The position numbers were made by a program, and so were the translations under genes. The notes under the pieces are model-generated. The model was not told the origin of the DNA. It did no database searches and was given only the letters and a program-made list of their open reading frames with translations. A stretch of DNA of 64,000 bases, taken from assembly GCA_037127255.1 (NCBI GenBank), contig JBANSL010000009.1:17125975-17189974 (forward strand). Reading direction: 5' to 3'. The DNA is from Persicaria tinctoria. Taxonomy: Eukaryota > Streptophyta > Magnoliopsida > Caryophyllales > Polygonaceae. Each line of letters begins with the position of its first letter. Position 1 is the stretch's first letter. Shown in pieces: positions 9,922-21,364 of the stretch.

Positions 9922-12900
9922 TGAGGTTGTGCAATTCGGGTACCCAAGGGTCGAGTGTATGTTTTGGAAAACTGCCCATAAATTTCAAAGGATTTGAAAG
10001 GATTTAAAGAAGGGCAAAATGAACTTAAGATGCCTAACCGAAATTGGATTAAGTAAAGAACGTGACTTGTAATAAAAGAGGAAAACTGACCAAATGGGGA
10101 ACGAGCGGGTAGAAAGGCGGTAGTGCCATCCATATTGGATGCAGTTGGGAAAGGTAGGCAAAATACTAGCTTGCTCTTTACAGATGGGTCTAGATGTTTA
10201 TAAGGAGATCATTACGATTGTCATTGACTGACTCTATTCTAAGTGCTTGTTGTGGATATGATTGGTATGCCCTGACTATAAAATATGTATGGTCTGATCT
10301 GTACAAATGGGATAGTGGGAGTACTCTTGTTTCTGTATGGTCAACCCAGTTATGTGTAATAGCAATTCCGCTATGCTAAACCCTTGAGGATCTTATCGAG
10401 TCTTTCTCCCGGATGTTAGTATCTTTCACGGGAATCGGGTTGGTTATAAATACATTATGTCGGAATCATGTGTGTATATGAAAGTTCTTTGAGTGAGTAT
10501 TGGAAGGTGGTTCTTAATGGCATTTTGAGTCAAAAGTAAGGTGTCATGGGGTTGTGTGTCTTGATTCTTATGATGATCAACCAGTGTCTTCTTGCCATGA
10601 AGAGTCGTACCGGAGTCCCACGGGAAAGAGGGGTGATGAGTCGGTTGGGAAAAGTCAATGGTTGCCCTTAGAGATCTCTGTTCGGTTGTAATGGTGGCTC
10701 TATTTGAGTTTCATGACATAATATGATTAATTATATTGCTTAGGTCTAGTGTTATGTCTTACTTTCTATCATGATTACATGTTGTCATAATATGTCTACT
10801 TGGCCTATTGTGTTGACTTGATTAATGATTAAATGGAAGTGTGAGCTGCAGGAAGTGAATCTGCCTTTACTAGGTTCATGATAGTGTGATTGATTAGAAG
10901 CATAAACCACATTATATGAACCTACATGATAGTTGTTTTCTCCTGGGTTAGGTCCATGATAGTGTGATAAAATCTTCTTCGTATGAATGCCTGTAAATGA
11001 CCTCTTTATCATACTAGCTAATAACGCGTCGATGCTCCTTATTCCTTTTGTGACAAGAACCTATAGCATGCATATCTATTTTGTAATTGTCAGATTAACT
11101 GTTGCTGATTATTTTACACTTGATATTGTTGTGTGTTACTTGTCTTGAAGAGAGAATATTTGGTATAATTGAGTCTTGAGAAATGCATGTTTTATCCTAG
11201 TATGTGTTGATTTGAGCTCATGCCCCATATTCTACTCATATTGTCATTACTTAAACTCGTGTTATACATCGTAAAACCTTCCTCATGTTTCTAGATTGTT
11301 GGAATGTGATTGAATTGATTTCTTACGTGTCGTCATGATTAGTTGCATGTATGTATCGCGTGTTATGTTGAGCCATTAGTATCATGTAGGACCTTTGATC
11401 ATGACTTGTGCAAATTATACCTTGCCTACACTACTGTTGATTCTCTCTCGAGCTAGGTCCTTGATAGTGTGTTTTTTCCCTCTTGTTGTGCTCTTAAAAT
11501 GGTTTACTCATCCTGATTGGATTAATGTTGAATTCGATGACTGCCTTGCTTAATTTCTGTGATGCTTGATCCTAGCATGCTTACATGTTATCGCTTGGTA
11601 GTATTTCCCCTATTACTCTATGATATCATATCGTGCTTGCATGAACGTATGACTTGACACTTCGCATGATCACACACCACACTATATCATGATTTTGCAT
11701 ACGCATGACGAATAAATATTAAAATGGATCTTGTTGAATTGCCTTGATTGTATTCATACTTGATATGTACTAATAGTATCATGTAGGGCTTATGTTTTCC
11801 AATATGACTCGCTAAATGATTACATGTCGTGCTTGTTCTATAATGTGATAGCTATTGGACCATTATGTTCCCTATAACAGTTCATTCCTAGCATGATTAT
11901 ACTCTATTGCTGGTGATGCCCTCTTTGTTACTCCCTGTAATGATGCCTTATGCTTTATTAACATTATGTTGAACTCTTTTCAATGACTCTTGACTATGTC
12001 CATGCCTTATCACGTATCGCTAGCATTGTGTAGGATCTATGCTTTCTAAATGTGTTCTGTTGTATGATTACATGTCGTTTTCAACCTATTATGCGATCAT
12101 TGTTGTCAGATGTGATAGTTATTACACTGCTTTTATATGTTCTCGAATGACGCTTAGCCTGATCGTTATGCCGTATCTCGCCATGCTATAGTTGACCTCC
12201 CCTGTTGCTGCATGTACCATGCTCGTGCATTGTTCATATACATGATAGTTGTCATCCTCATTAAATACCGCATGACTTTGAATCTTGCATGATCATTACT
12301 GGTTTCGTATATCTTGCTTGAAGCTGTTAGGTATCTCTGCTTCCATGAAATAATAGACTGTTAACTTGTCTCGCATGAATCCGTGTAGGACTGGATTGTG
12401 TCTTTTGGAATGAATATGCATGTCGTTCTACTTGAGATAGGTACATGTTAGTGTGGATTAATGTGACTGATGTGCTCCATGATGAATTCATTTTGCTCGT
12501 CACAATTGTAACCTAATAGACTTCCATAAGGGTATCGTTACTATTCTCGGGTCAGAGTCTTGTCTTCAGTCTTGTTGGCCTTTAGCCTTGGTCTGTATTT
12601 GTTTCGAAGTGAACATTGGGTTGCCTGTCCTTGCCACTCCCCTATCTCTACTAACTTAGACTCCTCTACGATACTTGGACGAGCACCCGCATGGGAAAGA
12701 GAACGGAAGGTGGAATAACGATAGAGTAGCGCAACGGAAGTGTTGGCCCATAACCCACGGGCCTCAGGATCAACGATGTCGACGGAACGGGCACGCATCA
12801 AGAATTACGGTTACTGAGAACGATATGACTTGCAAGCGAGAGTGTCCTCCGTTCGAATTGTTAATTCCTTTTGAATTTGTTGGTGATGATATTGCACTGA

Positions 12901-15220
12901 CCGGATGATGAGATTTACGTGTTGATGTGTTGACTTGATGATGAATGTTGCCTGATTGCCTGTTGTCTATGATGATATGATTTGATGCCTTATAGATCTC
13001 ATGTACCATGATGTCCTGACGTGTTGCTACTCTAAGTTCCTAAGCATGATTCGAATTCTCTTGTCTGTAAAATGTGAACTAAATATGCTAAGAAGCCTGA
13101 ATTGTAATCTGATAAGGTTATAATGCAACATGCTAGCTTGACTTGATAATGTTTATATATGATGTTGCAATGATTATTGAGCATGATGGTAAACTGAGAC
13201 TTGTTGAACCCATGATATTATGTTTATGAATGCTAGTTGATATGATGTAGACCTTATGTTTGATGATTTTCATGATTGCTTCTTCCTTAAACCTGTGGGT
13301 GAGGTCATGTGGTAGCGTGGTTGGAGAGTGGTGACAGAATTTTGGGCGGTTGGGATGATCGATCGTACTAGAATGTGAGTTGCGAGAGAGGGATGTTGGC
13401 TTAAGTAAGACTGAGTGAGCTTTGGGATTTATGGGATGCAATGTTGGTGGTTCTGATGAGCTTCTAGGTGATGCTTTAGGTAGTACGAGGAGTGCAAGGA
13501 AGGGCTCGTGAATATTGAGGACATGGTGTAAGATGGTGCTTGGGTGTGAAGTCAGAGATAGGAGTTGGGTTCTTAGAGGTGGATGGTGTGGTAGTGCTTG
13601 GCGGAAGGTTGGGCGAGATTTGAGCATCGAGATGAATTGGGACTTCTTTGGGGAATTTTTGTCTGAGTTGACGTTGGCGAGTCTAGAAGATGATTAGTCT
13701 TGACTTAAGAGTGGAGATGGGCGAGTGAGGATTGTATTTTATTTTGACTGGTATGACGTGAGAATTTTCTTGATTATGTGATTCATTTATATTTGCTGGC
13801 ATGATGTTAGATTGCAACTATGATGAATCTGATACATAATGATATTACGTGTTGTTATGCAATATTGAAATCTAGTTGGTAGTGCCAAATGTTATCATGA
13901 TATATTGCTGCTCTGCTATGTTGTTTTAGGAGCATGTTAGGATGTGTTGTGATCTGATATACGAGATAATGATGTGTTATTATATGAAAGTGTGATGTTA
14001 TGTTATGGGTTGAAAGCATGATGTTATATTATGTGGTTGTAAACATGATGTTGTATTATATGTTTAGCAAACATGCTTATGGATATGTTGCATCACGAAT
14101 ATGGCTTTCAAAATGAAAATGATTTATATATATGAGATAATGATGTCTGATTGCTAAATGATCGCTACATAGCGTTGTGATGAGTTAAGATGATGTCTGG
14201 TGAGTATGCTGACATTCGATGATTTATATGCTGCTTGACCTCCCCTTTTACTGAATATCAATGGCATGATTTTGTTGTGTTGATCTGTTGACAATGAGTT
14301 TTGGTTCGTGACTCTATGATGAGATGATACTTTTATGACTCTTGATGTGATGTCGAGACGTTTATTATGATTTTGTTATGTGGTTGAGATGCGTATTATG
14401 ACCCATAGTAAGATGTAGAGATTTTGATGTGACCTTGTGGCACTGTGTTGGCATGCTGATGTTTGAGACTTGTCATATGATGTACTGATTGGATATTGGT
14501 TGGTTATTTGGTTGTGCATTTCTTATGGCTTGTGAGACTTGCTTGAATTGAGACTGATAGCATGTTATGATTTTGGAACCTAGGAAGAGAATATGGGATT
14601 AGCCCTTAGAGGTGGATGATTCCACCTCCTGATTTCTTAATTTGATTGATTGATATGCGGGAAACTGATTTGGTTTTGAGAGATTTTTGATGAAATCTTG
14701 AGTTAAAAGGATTTTACTTGTTTTGGTGCACAGTTCTTGGGTAAACGTCAGATTTGAAGATTTTGAACGATATAGAAAGGAATGCCTGGTTTTTAAAGAA
14801 TAAACGCTATCGAGGGTTTCAACGATTTTGAGGCTAATCTTTTTCAATTGCGGAAACCCCTTTGAAACTTTTCAAACCCGGGCAACTCTATGATACTTCA
14901 CGAAGTGGATACAAGCATTTTATGAGGGCGCATGTAGGGTGCTTGCTAAGACCTAGTGATGATATTGTAGAACTTTTAGAGTTGTGGTACCTCCGAAAAG
15001 TCGAAGTGAGGATGTGATAGGGGCGCTTATTGCATACTTGTCAAGGCCAATTGGAGATGTCACGAACGTGACTATGATGTTGTGAGAATCTCGGAAGACG
15101 CAACTGAGGTGATTACAAGATCCTTGGACATGGTCCATAGACTCAGCAATTTCAAACTTCATCCCCTACTTTGTCTTAGTTTTAGTCTCGAGGACGAGAC
15201 TTGTTTTTAGAGGTGGATGA
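9922..15220 (+). other. Non-coding interior of the LARD element
   Basis: I see no gag, protease, RT or integrase motif in any frame. The sequence is T- and ATG-rich, with loose repeats such as CATGATGTTATATTATG (about 13985-14075). The motif TTAGAGGTGGATGA occurs at 14607-14620 as well as at the polypurine tract (15207-15220). The longest open frame (minus, 13133-13627) has no recognisable domain and is probably chance. Confidence 0.75.
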
Positions 15221-18200
15221 TGTAAAGGCCCGGATTTTTAAATCCTAATTCTCGGAAAAAAAAATTAAAAAAATGAATTTAAATAGGGTTATTTAAAATC
15301 TCTTAAAATGAATTCCGGCATATGATTATTTTAAATGGACTTTCATTCAGATTTATTTTCGCTTTCGCTTGCTAAAATTGGAAAGTATAATATAATTTTA
15401 TTATTTGATTCAGTCGAGAATTCGATTTAAATTTGAAGTTGTAAGCTTTATATCTTTTGGGTCGGGTTAAGATCGAGTGAGCGAGTTTCAGGTTTATACT
15501 CCGGGTATTTGACGTTTTGGAGTTTTGAGACCATCTTAAGTTATATTATTTTCCTTCCTACCTTCAATTTCTACATAAGACAAGTCAAAGCTCACCCTTT
15601 TGTCCAACTTTGCCTCTGCCTCCCTTGTTTTTGATTGCTCAGGAACACCTCCCTATCCCTTTTGATTCCAAAAGAGCTGCAACCTTTTGATTCTCCCCCA
15701 ATTTCAAAAGCAATTTCAGGAATTCACAATCCCTACACAGGCACCTACATACTCTACTCCACCTTCTACTCTCCTCTTTCCCTGCCTTGTCTCTCTGAAT
15801 ACACCCCTGTTGCTCCTCTTTACTCCCCCTCCGTCTCTTATGGCAAACTGGCAGCCACCATTTCCGAGCCCTCCATCCGGTTTCAACACCACCGAGAGCG
15901 CCCCGCGACCACCAGCTCCTCCTCGGCTCCACGTCCCTTCGTTTCCGCCGCTATCATCACTGCCAAGCCTTCCCGGAGCTTCCCGCCGACGACGCCCAGC
16001 CAAGCACCACGGAAGCTGCTCTTCCTCTCATCCTTCCTCCTTCTGTCTGAGCAGCAGCAGCTGTCCCCTGATGGCCGAGCACGAGTCGGAGCCACCCGGG
16101 AGTGAAGCCGACACCGTTCTCGCCCCGTCTCGCCTGTTTCGCAAGAAAAAGGTCGATGTTCCTTTTCGCTCTCGATTTCGACCAATACTCCTTAAACGTT
16201 CGCCTATGCTCACCTCTCTCTCTCCCAGACCAAGATCTCTTGATATCGAACTCCGACGAAGCCAATTGAACCTCCGGCGGGGCTCAGCTCAACCGCATCG
16301 AACCACCGTTCCCTTTTCCGGCGAGATCTTTAAGCCTCGGTAAACTCCTTCTCCTCTCTTCCCTCCTAGTGTCGTTTCCCTCTTGCTGTGTTGATTGTAG
16401 TCGGAATTTGGGTTCAGTCGGGATGGGAAAATCTCAGGCCGAGAGGCTGCCGGTGAAGCATGGAGTTATCCTTCTTATTCCTTCCGTCTTCCGTTGTCAG
16501 TCGGCGTCCCTGTACATCTCTGAGCTTGAGGGAGACAGTTCTCTCTTTTCCTTACTTTGGGCCGGACTTGGACCTGTTAGCCGGGTCCGGATCCCCTTTC
16601 TCCGAGTTTCCTTTTCAGCTTGGTGAGATTGAGGGTTGGGCCTAATTTTCGGATACGGGCCCGGGTCTGGTTTTTCATTCCACATAAAATTGGGTTTTCA
16701 GTTGGGTTGTGGGCTGATTCCTTTTGTGTTGTGTTTTATGGGTGTATGTTTTTTCAGGTCATTGGTTTTATGAATATTATGTTATGTTATTCTATAAGTA
16801 TAAAACTAGCATTAATTTATTAGTATGTATTATTCTGGACTTTGTAATAAACATAATTTCTGAAAATTAAATAAGTATTTTATGCGATATTGGAAATTGT
16901 AAAATTATTTATTGATTTGGATAAGGTTTTGAAATAAAATGCCGGGATTATTTCTATAAGATGATATGAGAACTTGCTTTAAAAATGAGTTGACTTAACT
17001 TGAGATTTAAGAGTTTGAAAAGATTGGAGAAATGAGTTTGAAATATTATTTTAATATTCAATATTAAAGAAGGGATTTGATGGAACTTGAACTATTTGAT
17101 CTTGAGCTTGAAGTTATGTTAAAAGTGTCATTTTCAATGTCGGGATTTTAACATGGCTTGACGATGTTGGTTTTGAGAAGAAAATTGAGAATTTTGGTTG
17201 ATGTTGATCATATCGGAAAGGTTTTGGAAAAAAACGGTTTCACTATCAGTTGGTTTTGAGTATGTTGAAAACTTGGGTTTCGTGCGTATGAATGTTGGTC
17301 CGGTGGCTTATGGAAATGGCTTGATGATAGGTGTGTATTGCTTTTGGATTGCTTTGGACTTGCATTGGGCCCTTGCTTGTATTATCCTGCTCTTCTGCCT
17401 CTTCAGGTAAGTTCACTAGGGGGCTTACTCAGGTTGGACATTCATGCCTGTTGGTGCATTTTATGTTAGGTGTTGCATATGCATAAAAGCATGCCATGTA
17501 GTATCCTGTTAGATTGCACTAATTGATTGAGCATCTGCTTACTTTATGCGTTTGAAACAGAACGGCCGTTATCTGTGATAGTCCTAGAGTCTTTGCTAGG
17601 GTCATAGGGTAGCCCAGCCTCATCGGGTACCCTGAGTCAATCGAGTCATGAACTTCCTTATATTATGAGATGCCTGCGGGCTTTATTGTGGAGCGGGTTA
17701 GGCATGCGTGCCGCCCGATTATGATGGAATGCATTCACGAGCTGGCCAGTCTCCGCCTTATCGGAAGGGGGTGGAGGTAGGAGAGGGATATGCCACTTGG
17801 CATTGTCTTGGGCCCTTTACAGTATTTTTACACATTATTATGAGTAGGAGCATGCTAGTGTGTTTGACTTTCGTACTGCATTAGAGCATCTTTATTAGGT
17901 ATAGCACATACTATGTAGCCTCAGCGAGGACTGCCGGTCCCGCATGAGTGGCTCGATCTGACTCCTCCCCCCGTTCTTTTTTTTTTAAGATATTTTCTGC
18001 AGATTCTGAGTACTCGATGTCTATATGACGGGGTTTCCTTTTGGCGAATTGAAGAACCTGGCTAATTCCCTAACTTGGTATAAATGGTAATCATTCGCTT
18101 ACGTTTTGGTTTTGACCCGGCTCTGCCGTGACACTTTGTATCTTATCTTTGTTTCCACTTTACTTTCATTTGACTGAATTTCGCGACATAGTCTTAGAAC

Positions 18201-18369
18201 AAGTTAAGGGTACCCAATGGCCCTTCGTGTCTTTTAGGGTTGGAAATCCCTCTTTCTACTAATCTTAAAATGGGTTTGAAACTTCGACTCGTACCTGGAT
18301 TGCAAGATCCGAACAAGGGGTTTCATCCCTTGAAACGTAACCCGAAAATCATAATTCTGGGCCGTTACA
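15221..18369 (+). repeat. 3' LTR of the LARD element (3,149 bp)
   Basis: Starts TGTAAAGGCC, ends GGCCGTTACA. It contains a G+C-rich stretch (about 15840-16340), missing in part from the 5' LTR, that gives overlapping Pro/Ser-rich open frames on both strands; I treat these as compositional. The solo LTR at 28486-31530 has a similar G+C-rich part, so the 503 bp is ancestral and was deleted from the 5' LTR. A palindromic block at 17557-17576 is identical in all three LTR copies. Confidence 0.92.
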
Positions 18370-21007
18370 CCAATTTTATTCAACTAATGATGATTTGGGA
18401 GAAGAGTTTGAAGCAAATCCTTGTTAAATTGTGTGAAATCGATAAATTTATTCTTGAGAGCTCGAAGACTCTTTATTTTGGGATCTTGTTATTAATCTAC
18501 TTGGGTATGGTAGAACTCAAATAAATAGCTAGTCAAATGACCTATGGTTCATAACAACCTCTTTTATTGCCAGATGCAATATATATTGTTACCTCTAGCA
18601 GAGGACATAAAGAGGATACGGTGCGCGCGACCGTTGTTTGGATACTGGTCATAATTTTGAAAATGATTATAGATAATCATTTATGAGTCGACTCCCACAT
18701 CAACGAGAATGTGGAAGAACACGTCAAAGATGATGGTTTACCTATTGGATTTGTAATCTCCCAAAATGTGAATGAATCATCGCATGAAAATGTTAGAATG
18801 CTTTAGAGCATGGTATCTGATGATATGGAAAACCTGAAGTTTTCATGATGAAATATCTAATGAGTGCTTGTATAAAGTCTATCCTTAGCATATTTAAACC
18901 TTATACATGTCTCCAGAAGAGCATCAAAATTACTCCTCGAAGGCCTATTGATATAATCAGGCAATATACTCATATGAGAAAATGGCTCTAGAAGAGCGCC
19001 AAAACACTCTAAGTGAAGGAGTGATGATAGATAAATTGGGATCATAAAAGCCAATGGAGGACTAATAATTGCCAGAAGCAGTGGTTTTCCCCTAGTTGAG
19101 GATGTCAAAAGAGGGATCCAACATAATAAATAGATTACCCATATTGGCAATATGGATGTAATACGGAAATGCTATCAATGAAATTGATATATGGGATAAA
19201 TGAGCATTGAGAAGCTGACTTTTAAATCGAGCAAGTAAAGTCATTACTTATGAGATTATCATTTATGATAATGCTAATGCATGGAATGACCCATCAGAGT
19301 CGTCGATCAATAATAGCTAACAAGCAGACATGAATGTCAATAGATTGATTCGATTTCAGTCAACGTTAGAATAAATTCTCCGTTGTAATTTATCTCCAGA
19401 AGAGAGCTTTATATTTACAACTTTTTAAATGTTCGGTTTAGGCACCGAAATCTCCCCAGATTACACTAAGTTGTTGTAAATCAAGAAAATTGATGTATAT
19501 GGAGGATTGGGTCCCCATAGATGATCAAATACCTAGAGTTTATCATGGATGATAAAATAATCGGTATTTAGGGGGAGAGGAAAAGAAGATCAAGAAGTAA
19601 TATATTGCATGGAACAAAAGTGAACCAATGCATTAGCATGATTTAGATCGAGGAATGCATTAGCATGATTTAGATCGAGGTTCTAGTGGTAATTTCAAAC
19701 AATGGTGATATGTCTACTAGTATAAAACTCTTGAAGAGATTTCATGAACGTTGACAATGTTAGAATTGATTATGAGTTGTCTTGAAATGACCAGATCATT
19801 GATTATCCAATAAGTAGAGGATTAGTTGGAAATTAGTTGAAAGCTCTGAAAAATATCTCGACCTGTAGTTCGAGTGTACAAAGTGAGATATATTACGATA
19901 TGAAGACAACTGATCTTTTCATCTTTGATTAGATTGTGAAAGGATATTAAGGGTCCAGAAGTATCATGTCTTTAGAAAATTGATGATTTATATGCTAAAT
20001 TGAGGGGGAGAAAAGTCGTACTATTTTCCTTAACTTTGGTTTTTATCCCATTTGGGTTTTTTCCAAAGCAAGGTTTTTAACGAGGCAGCTCCCCTCATAA
20101 GGATACATTGTATATCCTAAATTACAGAAAGAAATAATTCATATAAAGATAGATTATTTAAGCATGAAGTTTTTGGACCTGTAGCTCCAACATTGAAAAG
20201 TGTAGCATTAATTGATTGCACACAAGTCTATTAAAGGTTACATGAAAATGCATTCACCAGGAGTGAATATTATTTTGACTTCAAATATAAATGACGGACA
20301 TTGTAGGAGCATATACATATAAATGCAAAGAATCGATCGAAAATGCCTGAAGCATTATTATCAAAGTCATGTCATGTGCAGTTGGTTAAAGAGTCTTATT
20401 AATAGAGTACCTGAATTACCTATAATTGTGAAAGTGGTGACATTTTATTAGGTCCCGAAGTAACATACAAAGCTGTACTCTTTTCCTTAATCTTGGTTTT
20501 TATCCCACTGGGTTTTTTCCAAGGTAAGGTTTTTAATGAGGCAACTTAAGCACCATATAATATATCAGATCCCCAAATCAACAATTAAAGGCACACTAGG
20601 TCCTGAAGTACCTTATATTTGCGCATCCAAAGCAACTCAACACTAATACATGCAAGTCAAGCACGTCAAAGTTAATCAAGAAGACATTCCATCTTATGCA
20701 CATCAAAGACAATGTTGAGATTCGACCATAAGCTCATGAAGATGGCGACATTAAGAAGATTGAGAAGACTTCGAGAAGGATGTTGAATTCAGGGGGAGCA
20801 TATACGCACTGCACTCTTTTTCCCTTCGATCAGGTTTTGTCCCACTGGGTTTTCCTGACAAGGTTTTTAACGAGGCAGTACAACAAGAGCGTATGTGGAA
20901 GGCTGCACTCTTTTTCCCTAAGCTAAGGTTTTGTCCCATTGGGTTTTCCTAGCTAAGTTTTTAACGAGGCAGCTGGAAGAACAAGGAATGTACATCCAAG
21001 GGGGGAG
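18370..21007 (+). mobile_element. Highly degenerate Ty1/copia relic
   Basis: Scattered segments match the copia element at 1-6386 at DNA level: GATCAAATACCTAGAG near 19525 (integrase C-terminal region), CCTGTAGCTCCAAC near 20178 (just before RT), and CCTGAAGCATTATTATCAAA near 20346 (inside RT). No frame survives. Four hairpin motifs, a polypurine tract and a 3' LTR close it. The beginning meets the LARD 3' LTR directly, so the LARD may have inserted into it. Confidence 0.7.
20021..20972 (+). repeat. Four copies of the copia 3'-noncoding hairpin motif
   Basis: Copies at 20021-20088, 20478-20544, 20813-20878 and 20907-20972. Each has a pyrimidine block, an arm, a CCCAnTGGG-like inner palindrome, the opposite arm and a (A)AGTTTTTAA(C/T)GAGGCA-type tail. 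The arms are CTTTGG/CCAAAG, TCTTGG/CCAAGG, TCAGG/CCTGA and AGCTAAGG/CCTAGCT. A fifth copy is at 6101-6165. Confidence 0.8.
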
Positions 21008-21205
21008 TGTTATAATATTATTATTATTATTATGTGGATGTACAAAATATACACTTTACTTAGATAGAGTTTTGTCCATAGATAGATTTACTATTGCTTG
21101 GAGCCTAAGGAGTTTATCTCTATATATTGTACCGGTGTAACACCAAGAAAAACTCAATTGAATAAAATCATATTCTCCCCTTTTCTTTTGCCCTAGTTTA
21201 TAACA
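21008..21205 (+). repeat. 3' LTR of the copia relic (198 bp)
   Basis: It is preceded by the polypurine tract AAGGGGGGAG and starts TGTTATAA and ends TTATAACA, a perfect 8-bp inverted end pair. It contains a TATATATTGTA stretch near 21120 that could be the LTR TATA region. The element body is far more decayed than this LTR. Confidence 0.8.
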
Positions 21206-21364
21206 TAATCATATTTATTTGTTAGTTTAGATTGAGATCTCATTTTTATTTGCCGAATCCCGAAGTTAAGAAGTGAAACTAAAAAAATAACAAATATAAC
21301 ATATATAAGAAAATCTTCCCCCGTAGACCATAATAGTTAGGGTAAATAGCGTACCAAAAGAGAA

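Larger units (their letters stand above)
7300..18369 (+). mobile_element. LARD-type non-autonomous LTR retrotransposon
   Basis: Two long direct repeats (7300-9905 and 15221-18369) enclose 5.3 kb with no long meaningful ORF. A primer-binding site follows the left repeat and a purine stretch (AGAGGTGGATGA, 15209-15220) precedes the right one. The right LTR starts TGTAAAGGCC and ends GGCCGTTACA, with TG...CA ends. Large LTRs plus a non-coding centre fit large retrotransposon derivatives that borrow proteins from another element. The left LTR has lost about its first 43 bp, so no target duplication can be read. Confidence 0.88.

Noticed and set aside
13133..13627. 164-codon minus-strand frame in the LARD interior
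   Set aside because: Composition mirrors the T- and ATG-rich plus strand; no domain, and no sign of a retrotransposon or host protein.
15635..16343. Pro/Ser-rich ORFs on both strands in the LARD 3' LTR
   Set aside because: They overlap in several frames within one G+C-rich tract, show no domain, and the tract is partly deleted in the sister LTR.
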